From: Flavobacterium sandaracinum
GTDB taxonomy: Bacteria; Bacteroidota; Bacteroidia; Flavobacteriales; Flavobacteriaceae
Reading direction: 5' to 3'
Assembly (NCBI RefSeq): GCF_004349135.1
Contig: NZ_SMFN01000027.1
Span: 1 to 42,311 of the forward strand
Length of the DNA: 42,311 bases
Made by a program: the position numbers and the translations under genes. Positions 24,559-32,654 of the stretch are shown one piece after another. The notes below the pieces were generated by a model. It saw only the letters and a program-made list of their open reading frames with translations. It was not told the DNA's origin and did not search any database. Positions within the stretch are counted from its first letter, which is position 1; each line of letters starts with the position of its first letter.

Positions 24559-26028
24559 ATGGCAAATTATTTCAATTCATTACCACTTAGATTACAATTA
24601 GAACAATTAGGCGTTTGCGAATTCATGGATCAATCTGAATTTGTAAACGGAATTAAAGCTTTAGCAGGAAAAAAAGTAGTCATTGTAGGTTGTGGAGCAC
24701 AAGGTTTGAACCAAGGTTTGAACATGAGAGATTCAGGATTGGATATTTCTTATGCCTTACGCGCTGATGCAATTTCAGAAAAAAGAGCTTCGTTCAAAAA
24801 TGCTTCTGATAATGGATTTAAAGTGGGGACCTATGAAGAATTAATCCCAACAGCTGATTTGGTATGTAACCTTACACCAGACAAACAACATACGGCTGTC
24901 GTAACAGCAATCATGCCTTTGATGAAAAATGGATCAACTTTAGCTTATTCTCACGGGTTTAATATCGTAGAGGAAGGCATGCAAATTCGTAAAGACATCA
25001 CAGTAATTATGTGTGCGCCAAAATGTCCTGGATCTGAAGTACGTGAAGAATATAAAAGAGGTTTTGGTGTACCAACGTTAATCGCGGTTCATCCAGAAAA
25101 TAATCCAAACGGAGAAGGTTTCGAACAAGCAAAAGCGTATGCAGTTGCTACTGGTGGTCACAAAGCTGGAGTGTTAAACTCTTCATTTGTTGCCGAAGTA
25201 AAATCAGATTTAATGGGAGAACAAACCATCCTTTGTGGAATGTTACAAACCGGTTCTATTTTATGTTTTGATAAAATGGTTGAAAAAGGAATTGAGCCAG
25301 CATATGCTTCAAAATTAATTCAATACGGTTGGGAAACAGTAACAGAAGCTTTGAAACATGGTGGAATTACAAATATGATGGATCGTTTGTCAAATCCTGC
25401 AAAAATTGAAGCTTTCCGTTTGGCTGACGAACTAAAAGAGATCATGCGTCCGTTGTTTCAAAAACACATGGATGATATTATTTCTGGTGAATTTTCAAAA
25501 AACATGATGATTGATTGGGCCAATGATGATATTAATTTATTGACTTGGAGAGCCGCAACTGCAGAAACTAACTTTGAGAAAACTGCACCAACAGCAGCTG
25601 CTATTTCAGAGCAAGAGTATTTTGACAATGGAGTTTTGATGATTGCAATGGTAAAAGCTGGTGTAGAGTTGGCTTTTGAAACCATGACTCAAACAGGAAT
25701 TATTGAAGAATCAGCCTATTATGAGTCGTTACACGAATTGCCTTTGATAGCAAATACAGTAGCCAGAAAAAAATTGTATGAAATGAACAGAATTATTTCG
25801 GATACTGCAGAATATGGTTGCTATTTATTTGATCATGCATGTAAACCGTTATTGACTGATTTTATGAAAACAATTGATACAAATGTAATAGGTAAACCTT
25901 TTTCAACTTCAAATGGAGTGGATAATGCAGTTCTTATTGCGGTAAACAAAACTATTCGTCAGCATCCAATTGAAGAAGTTGGGGAATGGTTGAGAGAATC
26001 TATGACTGCCATGAAAAAAATAGGATAA
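24559..26028 (+). CDS. ilvC: Ketol-acid reductoisomerase (NADP+), class II
   Basis: This 489-residue long-form enzyme isomerises and reduces acetolactate to 2,3-dihydroxyisovalerate. It follows E. coli IlvC closely from memory: ANYFNSLPLRLQLEQLG at the start, the Rossmann loop VGCGAQGLNQGLNMRDSG, LTPDKQH, HGFNIVE, KCPGSEVREEYKRG, ESAYYESLHELPLIAN and SDTAEYG. The long form carries a duplicated C-terminal knotted domain (about 210-489), unlike the ~335-residue class I enzymes. Last gene of the operon; a terminator lies about 320 bp downstream. Confidence 0.97.
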   Translation: MANYFNSLPLRLQLEQLGVCEFMDQSEFVNGIKALAGKKVVIVGCGAQGLNQGLNMRDSGLDISYALRADAISEKRASFKNASDNGFKVGTYEELIPTADLVCNLTPDKQHTAVVTAIMPLMKNGSTLAYSHGFNIVEEGMQIRKDITVIMCAPKCPGSEVREEYKRGFGVPTLIAVHPENNPNGEGFEQAKAYAVATGGHKAGVLNSSFVAEVKSDLMGEQTILCGMLQTGSILCFDKMVEKGIEPAYASKLIQYGWETVTEALKHGGITNMMDRLSNPAKIEAFRLADELKEIMRPLFQKHMDDIISGEFSKNMMIDWANDDINLLTWRAATAETNFEKTAPTAAAISEQEYFDNGVLMIAMVKAGVELAFETMTQTGIIEESAYYESLHELPLIANTVARKKLYEMNRIISDTAEYGCYLFDHACKPLLTDFMKTIDTNVIGKPFSTSNGVDNAVLIAVNKTIRQHPIEEVGEWLRESMTAMKKIG

Positions 26029-26149
26029 TAAAATAGAAATTACCACACATGAGGGTGTGCAGGGATTAGCACTATATCATTTGATTTCATAATATCTTGG
26101 ATTAGTTAAAAAGTATTAAAAAAGATAAATAGATATAGATGCTTGTACA

Positions 26150-26185
26150 TTCACTTAACTTTAAATACCAACAAAGTTAAGTGAA
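26150..26185. repeat. 13-bp perfect inverted repeat downstream of ilvC
   Basis: TTCACTTAACTTT (26150-26162) is repeated inverted as AAAGTTAAGTGAA (26173-26185) with a 10-base loop. It is not followed by a T-tract. It could be an RNA 3' stabilising hairpin, a protein-binding operator or the relic of a small mobile element. Confidence 0.75.
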
Positions 26186-26348
26186 GTAGTCCCTACAATT
26201 TTATCTGATTATCAGAAAATTCATATCTGATTACATTTTAAAATAAACGTAGCGCTAAAGTAAGATCTCAGATAAAATGGTTAACGTTAACTATAATTTA
26301 TCAAGAGATTTTAGGCTATTAAAAATTGTTATTAAATTTTGTTGATTC

Positions 26349-26390
26349 AAAAGGTGGGATAGATTTTGTCTATCTCGCCTTTTTGTGTTT
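26349..26390 (+). terminator. Rho-independent terminator of the leu-ilv operon
   Basis: A 15-bp stem (26349-26363 with 26369-26383, two G-U pairs, loop TTTTG) is followed by a T-rich run TTTTTGTGTTTT on the plus strand. Confidence 0.88.
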
Positions 26391-26539
26391 TATAAATTTT
26401 GTCAAAAACAGCAAAAATTAAACAAATTAATACAAAAAGTGCTTTTTTATTTGGGAATCTGTTTTTTTTTGTTACTATTTATAAAATATATAATTTTAAG
26501 AATAGCGAGAGATTTAATACTTTTATAAAAAATTATATC

Positions 26540-28447
26540 ATGAGCTACTACAAAATTGAAAATCTAGAACAATATTTTAAACATTATAATAAATCAGTTC
26601 GTGAACCTAGAAAATTTTGGGGTAAAATAGCAGAAGAAAATTTCACTTGGTACCAACAATGGGACAAAGTGGTTGAGTTTAATATGGCGGATGCCGACAT
26701 CAAATGGTTTACGGAAGCCAAAGTTAATATCGTAAAAAATTGTATTGATAGACATCTTGCTAAAAGAGGAGAAAAAACAGCAATCATATTTGAACCTAAT
26801 GATCCTTCGGAAGCGGCATTACACATAACTTATAATGAATTGCACCAACGCGTTTGTAAAATGGCAAACGTATTGCGTGAGCAAGGCATAAAAAAAGGAG
26901 ATAGAGTTTGCATTTATTTACCAATGATACCGGAATTAGCCGTTTCAGTATTGGCTTGTGCTAGAATTGGAGCCATACATTCTGTTGTTTTTGCAGGATT
27001 TTCAGCTACTGCAGTAGCGACTCGTATCAATGATAGTGAGTGTAAAATGGTGATCACCTCAGATGGAGGTTTCCGTGGTAATAAAACCATTGATTTAAAA
27101 GAGATTGTTGATGAAGCATTAGAAAAATGTCCTTGTGTAGAAAAAGTTTTAGTAGCCAAAAGAATTCACTCTGATATCACTATGAAAGAAGGACGTGACC
27201 AATGGTTGCAACCCCTTTTAGATCAAGCCTCGGATAATAATGTTGCTGAAATTATGGATGCTGAAGATCCATTATTTATTTTATACACGTCTGGTTCAAC
27301 AGGAAAACCAAAAGGAATGGTGCATACTACGGCTGGCTACATGGTGTACACCGCTTATACTTTTAAGAATGTTTTCAATTATGAGGAAAATGATGTGTTT
27401 TGGTGTACTGCCGATATAGGTTGGATTACCGGACATTCGTATATTCTTTATGGACCATTATTGAACGGTGCAACTACAGTGATTTTTGAAGGAGTTCCTT
27501 CGTATCCTGATTTTAGTCGCTTTTGGGAAGTTATCGAAAAACATAAAGTAACACAGTTTTATACGGCTCCAACTGCTATTCGTGCTTTGGCAAAAGAAAA
27601 TATAGAATTTGTACAAAAATATCCATTGAAGTCGCTTAAAGTAATTGGATCTGTAGGAGAACCAATCAATGAAGAAGCTTGGCACTGGTACAATGACCAT
27701 GTTGGAGATAAAAGATGTCCTATTGTAGATACGTGGTGGCAAACAGAAACAGGAGGAATTATGATTTCGCCTTTGGCATTTGTAACACCTACAAAACCGA
27801 CGTATGCAACCTTACCTTTACCGGGTGTTCAACCCGTTTTAATGGATGACAAACGCAATGAAATAGAAGGAAATCAGGTAGTTGGTAGTTTATGTATTAA
27901 ATTTCCGTGGCCAGGAATCGCTAGAACCATTTGGGGTGATCACCAGCGCTATAAAGACACCTATTTCTCAGCATTTCCAGGGAAATTTTTCACGGGAGAC
28001 GGTGCATTGCGAGATGAAGTGGGCTATTACAGAATCACGGGTCGGGTCGATGACGTAATAATTGTTTCAGGACACAACCTAGGGACAGCACCCATAGAAG
28101 ACGCGATTAATGAACATCCAGCAGTTGCTGAATCTGCTATTGTAGGTTTTCCACATGACATCAAAGGAAATGCTTTATATGGTTTTGTTATTCTTAAAGA
28201 AACTGGAGAAACCAGAAACAAAGAGAATCTGGCTAAAGAAATTAATCAACATATTTCCGATCATATTGGACCAATAGCAAAATTAGATAAAATCCAATTT
28301 GTATCTGGTTTGCCAAAAACCCGTTCTGGAAAAATTATGAGACGAATCCTTCGAAAGATTGCCGAAGGAGATTATTCTAATTTTGGAGATACATCAACGC
28401 TATTAAATCCTGAAATTGTTGAGGAAATTAAAAATAATAGGGTTTAA
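26540..28447 (+). CDS. acs: Acetyl-CoA synthetase (AMP-forming)
   Basis: A 635-residue adenylate-forming enzyme activating acetate to acetyl-CoA. The start at 26540 (MSYYKIENLEQYF) was chosen because the ACAS N-terminal region begins here; the upstream frame is low-complexity. Motifs are YTSGSTGKPKGMVHTT (P-loop-like), WWQTETGG, TGDGALRDE, GRVDDVIIVSGHNLGTA (from 501), and KTRSGKIMRR with the acetylatable Lys598. In well-studied Acs enzymes the SGHxLG motif has Arg; here it is Asn513. Single gene, convergent with the downstream membrane protein gene and ending at a strong terminator. Confidence 0.93.
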   Translation: MSYYKIENLEQYFKHYNKSVREPRKFWGKIAEENFTWYQQWDKVVEFNMADADIKWFTEAKVNIVKNCIDRHLAKRGEKTAIIFEPNDPSEAALHITYNELHQRVCKMANVLREQGIKKGDRVCIYLPMIPELAVSVLACARIGAIHSVVFAGFSATAVATRINDSECKMVITSDGGFRGNKTIDLKEIVDEALEKCPCVEKVLVAKRIHSDITMKEGRDQWLQPLLDQASDNNVAEIMDAEDPLFILYTSGSTGKPKGMVHTTAGYMVYTAYTFKNVFNYEENDVFWCTADIGWITGHSYILYGPLLNGATTVIFEGVPSYPDFSRFWEVIEKHKVTQFYTAPTAIRALAKENIEFVQKYPLKSLKVIGSVGEPINEEAWHWYNDHVGDKRCPIVDTWWQTETGGIMISPLAFVTPTKPTYATLPLPGVQPVLMDDKRNEIEGNQVVGSLCIKFPWPGIARTIWGDHQRYKDTYFSAFPGKFFTGDGALRDEVGYYRITGRVDDVIIVSGHNLGTAPIEDAINEHPAVAESAIVGFPHDIKGNALYGFVILKETGETRNKENLAKEINQHISDHIGPIAKLDKIQFVSGLPKTRSGKIMRRILRKIAEGDYSNFGDTSTLLNPEIVEEIKNNRV

Positions 28448-28452
28448 TTAAA

Positions 28453-29178
28453 TTAAAGCGAAGGTTGGGAATCAATTAAATGATTGTCAACCTTTTTTTT
28501 ATGCGCAACAAAAAGATAAATTAAATAAAATGAACCAAAATGAAGCATTCGGTCCAAACTATTTAAAACTATATTGTTTAAAAAATAAGTTCCAACAGCG
28601 GCAAAAACGTCATTAAAAATGAGGGCAAAGCTTCCAAAAAAGTAATAATATGCTTTTTTATCTCCAAATTTGCTTAAGTACAATACGGCCGTAGCGCCCA
28701 AAAACAGAGTGATAATACCATTAAAAACTAAAATTATATTTAAATATTGATCCCCAATGGTAGAGATCAAGATATATAGAATTAGTAGTAAAAAAAGGCA
28801 ATTTAGTAATAAGATAAAGAGTGTAAAACCACTAGGTAATGTGAATAGTTTTCTGCTTTTAATGGAACGGTAGCCTAAATTCATCAAAGATAGGTAGCTA
28901 AAAAAAGACGCTACCATGGCCGCTCTAAATAAGTGTGGTGAATCTTCCCAAAACAAGATCAGAAGCTGATAAATATAAAAAAAAGAGACAAATAAAATAT
29001 AATTTAAAGTGAGTTTATTGCCATTATTTATTACTACATAGGCAATAAAACTTGGTATTATGAATGGCTTAATAAAAATTACTAGATTGGGATCAAAAAG
29101 AAAACCTGCACAATAATAAACAGTCAATAAAGTTACAGTAATTGAAAGCAATACTCTATTGATTATGGTTCTTTTCAT
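28453..29178 (-). CDS. Multi-pass membrane protein, possibly YhhN/lysoplasmalogenase-like
   Basis: A 241-residue protein made of about eight hydrophobic segments from residue 8 to 225. The C-terminal half (YYYFFGSFALIFNDVFAAVG, LDRMLHFGSFYLIYLFVAHK) resembles the YhhN/TMEM86 pattern of a small residue-rich helix, an Asp inside a helix, and a terminal Tyr-rich helix. That family includes lysoplasmalogenases hydrolysing vinyl-ether lysolipids. The assignment is weak. It is divergent from the polyketide operon with about 100 bp between starts, so a shared regulatory region is possible. Confidence 0.45.
   Translation of the reverse strand: MKRTIINRVLLSITVTLLTVYYCAGFLFDPNLVIFIKPFIIPSFIAYVVINNGNKLTLNYILFVSFFYIYQLLILFWEDSPHLFRAAMVASFFSYLSLMNLGYRSIKSRKLFTLPSGFTLFILLLNCLFLLLILYILISTIGDQYLNIILVFNGIITLFLGATAVLYLSKFGDKKAYYYFFGSFALIFNDVFAAVGTYFLNNIVLNSLDRMLHFGSFYLIYLFVAHKKKVDNHLIDSQPSL
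28461..28500 (+). terminator. Rho-independent terminator of acs
   Basis: AAGGTTG/CAACCTT (28461-28467, 28488-28494) and inner AATCA/TGATT arms form a near-continuous stem followed by T6 on the plus strand. It overlaps the 3' end of the convergent membrane protein gene. Confidence 0.85.
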
Positions 29179-29281
29179 AGTGAAACAAATCTAGTGCTTT
29201 AATTTTTTTATTACAAAATTTATGTGAAAATTTAGAGTATTTTAAAGCACTTTATAAATCTAAATTCTTAAGTTTACCACT

Positions 29282-30394
29282 ATGATACAAAATTCAATAG
29301 TTATTGTTGGTGGCGGTTTAGCTGGACTTATTGCAGCAATCCATCTTAAAAATAATAATTATACTGTTTTAGTAATCGAAAAAAATGACTTTCCCAAGCA
29401 CAAGGTTTGCGGCGAATACATTTCCAACGAAGTTTTACCTTATCTAAAATTAATTGGTTTAGACATCAATTCGTTACATCCTACTTACATAGACAAACTT
29501 TCTTTTTCGTTGGTTTCTGGAAAATCAGTAAACACAGTTTTGCCTATGGGTGGATTTGGAATAAGTAGGTATCAGTTAGACCACTATTTATATAACGAAG
29601 CTAAAAATCGTGGTTGTGTAATTGTTCAAGAGACGGTATCTGATATTGAATTTTTAGCCGGTAGATTCACAATCGTCACCAATTTGAATACGTATTCTGC
29701 ACCTATTGTTCTTGGAGCTTTTGGAAAAAGATCCAATCTAGACATCAAATTCAAGCGCAATTTTATTCAAAAACAATCACATTGGTTGGGAGTTAAGGCC
29801 CATTATAAGCTAGATTTTCCAGAAAACTATGTTGGTTTACATCATTTCAAAGGTGGCTATTGTGGCGTCTCAAAAGTAGAAAATGATTTGGTAAATATAT
29901 GTTACCTTGCCAATTACGAAACATTCAAAAAGTACAAATCTATTGAAGATTATCAAACTAAAGTAGTTTGTCAAAATCCCAATTTGAAAAATATTTTTAA
30001 AAATGCTAACATACAATTTGAAAAGCCTTTAACAATTAGTCAAGTTTCGTTTGAAGAAAAAAAATGTGTAGAAGAGCATATTCTAATGATTGGTGATACC
30101 GCTGGATTAATTCATCCTTTATGCGGAAATGGAATGGCAATGGCCATTCATAGTGCGAAACTAGCGGCAGAAAATACAATACATTTTTTAGAAAATAAAA
30201 TAGATAGAGCCACCTTAGAAAATAATTATTTAAACGATTGGAATAAAAATTTCAAAAAAAGATTGCAAACAGGTCGTCGGTTAGGAAAGCTATTACAACA
30301 TGAAAAAACAGCACAAATTGTACTGAAAATCTTGATACTTTTCCCATTCCTTCTGCCAATGATAATAAAAAAAACGCATGGTAAACCTATATAA
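29282..30394 (+). CDS. FAD-dependent oxidoreductase (geranylgeranyl reductase / aromatic hydroxylase-like)
   Basis: A 370-residue flavoprotein with the FAD GxGxxG motif VGGGLAG (9-15), the ribose-binding Glu33, KVCGEYIS (41-48), and the second FAD motif MIGDTAGLIHPLCGNGMAMA (269-288). KVCGE is typical of the geranylgeranyl-reductase-like subgroup, while the fold also covers hydroxylases of phenolic polyketides. As first gene of the type III polyketide operon it most plausibly oxidises or hydroxylates the aromatic product, or reduces a double bond. Its stop codon is directly followed by the methyltransferase ATG. Confidence 0.85.
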   Translation: MIQNSIVIVGGGLAGLIAAIHLKNNNYTVLVIEKNDFPKHKVCGEYISNEVLPYLKLIGLDINSLHPTYIDKLSFSLVSGKSVNTVLPMGGFGISRYQLDHYLYNEAKNRGCVIVQETVSDIEFLAGRFTIVTNLNTYSAPIVLGAFGKRSNLDIKFKRNFIQKQSHWLGVKAHYKLDFPENYVGLHHFKGGYCGVSKVENDLVNICYLANYETFKKYKSIEDYQTKVVCQNPNLKNIFKNANIQFEKPLTISQVSFEEKKCVEEHILMIGDTAGLIHPLCGNGMAMAIHSAKLAAENTIHFLENKIDRATLENNYLNDWNKNFKKRLQTGRRLGKLLQHEKTAQIVLKILILFPFLLPMIIKKTHGKPI

Positions 30395-31105
30395 ATGGCT
30401 ATAAACACAACGCACAGAACCAATGATTCCGAAATAATGGATGACTTTCTGCTCGAAGGCGAAGAATTAAGAGATGCCTTGGATAAAATAGCTAAAATTA
30501 ATCAGCTTCTAGGAGGAAATCAATTAACTTTAAAAGGAGTACAAGAACTGATTCAGAATTCCAAATCAAAAGAAATTGTAATTCTTGATGTAGGTTGCGG
30601 TAATGGTGATATGTTACGAACTTTAGCCGATTTTGGATTAAAAAATAATTTCAAATTCCGATTGATAGGAGTTGACGCTAATAATTTTACGATCTCACAT
30701 GCTCGAAAATTATCTGAAGATTATTCCAATATCAGCTACCAATGTTTAGATATTTTCAAACCTTCATTTGCAGAATTAAAGTATGATATCGTTCTGTGTA
30801 CTTTGACATTGCACCATTTCAAAGACGATGAAATTGTTCAGTTGTTGAACGTATTTGAAAGCAATGCAAGTATGGGTATAGTGATCAATGATTTACATCG
30901 CAGTGCGGTTGCTTATCGTTTATTTCAAGCTTTATGTATTGTATTTCAACTGAACGATATGTCTCGAGAAGACGGATTAACTTCGATTTTAAGAGGTTTT
31001 AAAAAAGAAGAACTGATTCAGTTTTCTAAAAAATTAAATTTTAAAAACTATAAAATTCATTGGAAATGGGCTTTTCGTTACCAATGGATAATTTCAAAAA
31101 TATGA
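30395..31105 (+). CDS. Class I SAM-dependent methyltransferase
   Basis: A 236-residue methyltransferase with motif I ILDVGCGNGDM (63-73), the acidic post-I residue in IGVDANN (91-97), and CTLTLHHF in the motif IV region. The start follows the oxidoreductase stop with no spacer, and its TGA overlaps the polyketide synthase ATG (ATGA), so the three genes are translationally coupled. It probably methylates the phenolic hydroxyl or ring of the polyketide, by analogy with methyltransferases paired with type III synthases in Streptomyces (srsB) and Bacillus (bpsB), although those may be of different families. Confidence 0.85.
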   Translation: MAINTTHRTNDSEIMDDFLLEGEELRDALDKIAKINQLLGGNQLTLKGVQELIQNSKSKEIVILDVGCGNGDMLRTLADFGLKNNFKFRLIGVDANNFTISHARKLSEDYSNISYQCLDIFKPSFAELKYDIVLCTLTLHHFKDDEIVQLLNVFESNASMGIVINDLHRSAVAYRLFQALCIVFQLNDMSREDGLTSILRGFKKEELIQFSKKLNFKNYKIHWKWAFRYQWIISKI

Positions 31106-32154
31106 GTGTAAAAATCAAAACCGTAACCAAACAGTTACCAAAATATTCCAGAAATACGGATGAAATTATTCCTTTTTTGGATGCTTGGCTCGTTGGGCAA
31201 GACGACCGTTTTATTAGAAAAGTGAAGAAAATTTTTGAAGGAGCTGCCGTTGACAAAAGGTATTCCATTATGGATCCAATTGAAGTATTTACAAAAACTT
31301 CTTTTGAAGAAAGAAATGATATCTATGTTCGTGAAGTCATTGATTTAGGTGAAAAAGTTCTCGAAAAAGCACTGACAAAGGCCAATTGGAACCCGGAAGA
31401 TCTAGATTACATCATTACAGTGAGCTGCACTGGTATTATGATTCCTTCACTTGATGCGTATTTAATCAATTCATTGCAATTACGCCAAGATATTGTTAGG
31501 CTTCCCGTTACTGAAATGGGTTGTGCTGCTGGAATTTCAGGAATTATTTATGCTAAAAACTTTTTGCAAGCTAATCCGGGGAAACGTGCTGCAGTTATTG
31601 CAGTTGAAAGTCCAACGGCAACCTTTCAATTGGATGATTTTTCAATGGCAAATATTGTAAGTGCAGCAATTTTTGGCGATGGAGCGGCTTGTGTGTTGCT
31701 TTCTTCACATCAAGACGATGAAGGTCCGGAAATTTTGGCAGAGGAAATGTATCATTTCTATGATAATATTCACATGATGGGTTTTAAACTCACGAATTCT
31801 GGTTTGCAAATGGTTTTGGATATTGAAGTTCCAGAAACGATTGCTTCTCATTTTCCGGATATTATTCATCCCTTTTTAGACAAAAACAATTTAAAAATAG
31901 AAGATATTGATCATCTAATTTTTCATCCTGGCGGAAAGAAAATTGTGCAAACGGTAGAAGGATTATTTTCAAGTTTAGGGAAAAATATAGACGATACTAA
32001 AGAAGTGTTGCGTTTGTATGGAAATATGTCAAGTGCAACTGTTTTGTATGTTTTAGAGCGCATTATGGACAATCAGCCAGAAAGAGGAGAGAAAGGATTA
32101 ATGTTGAGTTTTGGACCAGGTTTTTCAGCACAACGGGTTTTATTGCAGTTTTAA
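31102..32154 (+). CDS. Type III polyketide synthase (chalcone/stilbene synthase family)
   Basis: I choose the ATG at 31102 (MSVKIKTVTKQLPKYS), which overlaps the methyltransferase stop, rather than an in-frame ATG at 31060 lying well inside that gene. The 350-residue product has the catalytic triad Cys141 (TEMGCAAGISG), His275 (LIFHPGGKK) and Asn308 (YGNMSSATVL), plus the C-terminal LSFGPGFSAQ loop. It would condense an acyl starter with malonyl-CoA units to an alkyl pyrone, resorcinol or similar ring. The neighbouring ketosynthase, dehydratase and acyl carrier protein suggest the starter is supplied on a dedicated carrier, as seen with fatty-acyl starters in other bacterial systems. Confidence 0.93.
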   Translation: MSVKIKTVTKQLPKYSRNTDEIIPFLDAWLVGQDDRFIRKVKKIFEGAAVDKRYSIMDPIEVFTKTSFEERNDIYVREVIDLGEKVLEKALTKANWNPEDLDYIITVSCTGIMIPSLDAYLINSLQLRQDIVRLPVTEMGCAAGISGIIYAKNFLQANPGKRAAVIAVESPTATFQLDDFSMANIVSAAIFGDGAACVLLSSHQDDEGPEILAEEMYHFYDNIHMMGFKLTNSGLQMVLDIEVPETIASHFPDIIHPFLDKNNLKIEDIDHLIFHPGGKKIVQTVEGLFSSLGKNIDDTKEVLRLYGNMSSATVLYVLERIMDNQPERGEKGLMLSFGPGFSAQRVLLQF

Positions 32155-32169
32155 ATCAGTGTTCAAAAT

Positions 32170-32616
32170 ATGACTAACCAAGAAATCATAGCAAAATTAC
32201 CGTATTCCAAACCGTTTTTGTTTGTGGATGAAATTCTTCAAATTAATGAAAATGGAGTAGAAGGTACGTATTATTTTGACGAGCATTTGGATTTTTATAA
32301 AGGACATTTTAAAGATAATCCAGTAACCCCAGGAGTGATTTTAACCGAAGTGATGGCGCAAATTGGATTGGTTTGTTTAGGGATTTTTTTATTAGATTAT
32401 TCATTTAATTCAACCACTTCAATTGCTTTAACATTAAGTGAAATAGAATTTTTAAAACCTGTATTTCCTAAAGAAAAAGTGATCGTAATTTCGGAAAAAG
32501 TATACTTTAGATTTGGAAAATTGAAATGTAAAGTCATCATGAAAAACGAAAATGGAGAAAATGTTTGTACGGGAACAATAGCAGGAATAATGGTTTCAAA
32601 GAGTGAAATAACTTAA
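32170..32616 (+). CDS. FabZ-like 3-hydroxyacyl-ACP dehydratase (hotdog fold)
   Basis: A 148-residue single hotdog domain. It has LPYSKPFLFVDEI (10-22), the catalytic His46 in FYKGHFKDNPVTPGVI, and the catalytic Glu60 in LTEVMAQIG. FabZ usually begins LPHRxPFL; here the His of that element is Tyr12. It lies 15 bp after the polyketide synthase gene. It probably dehydrates 3-hydroxyacyl chains bound to the ACP encoded two genes downstream, in a chain-building module specific to this operon. A thioesterase role is a less likely alternative. Confidence 0.82.
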   Translation: MTNQEIIAKLPYSKPFLFVDEILQINENGVEGTYYFDEHLDFYKGHFKDNPVTPGVILTEVMAQIGLVCLGIFLLDYSFNSTTSIALTLSEIEFLKPVFPKEKVIVISEKVYFRFGKLKCKVIMKNENGENVCTGTIAGIMVSKSEIT

Positions 32617-32654
32617 GGGCCTAATGCCTTAATGGTTTAAAATTAATTTTTTGT

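Larger units (their letters stand above)
26029..26539. other. Gene-free stretch between ilvC and acs
   Basis: No credible coding frame is seen in these 511 bases. The extension of the acs frame to 26399 lacks family similarity. The stretch holds a 13-bp inverted repeat (26150-26185), a 12-bp palindrome GTTAACGTTAAC (26280-26291), and a strong terminator (26349-26384). The acs promoter is expected in 26390-26539 but no good TAnnTTTG was identified. Confidence 0.6.

Noticed and set aside
26399..26539. 47-residue N-terminal extension of acetyl-CoA synthetase
   Set aside because: Lys/Phe-rich low-complexity sequence beginning right after the operon terminator with a non-ATG codon; Acs proteins begin near MSYYKIENLEQYF.
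31060..31101. Longer start for the type III polyketide synthase
   Set aside because: It would overlap the methyltransferase by 46 bases; the ATG at 31102 gives the typical ATGA coupling and the expected family N-terminus.
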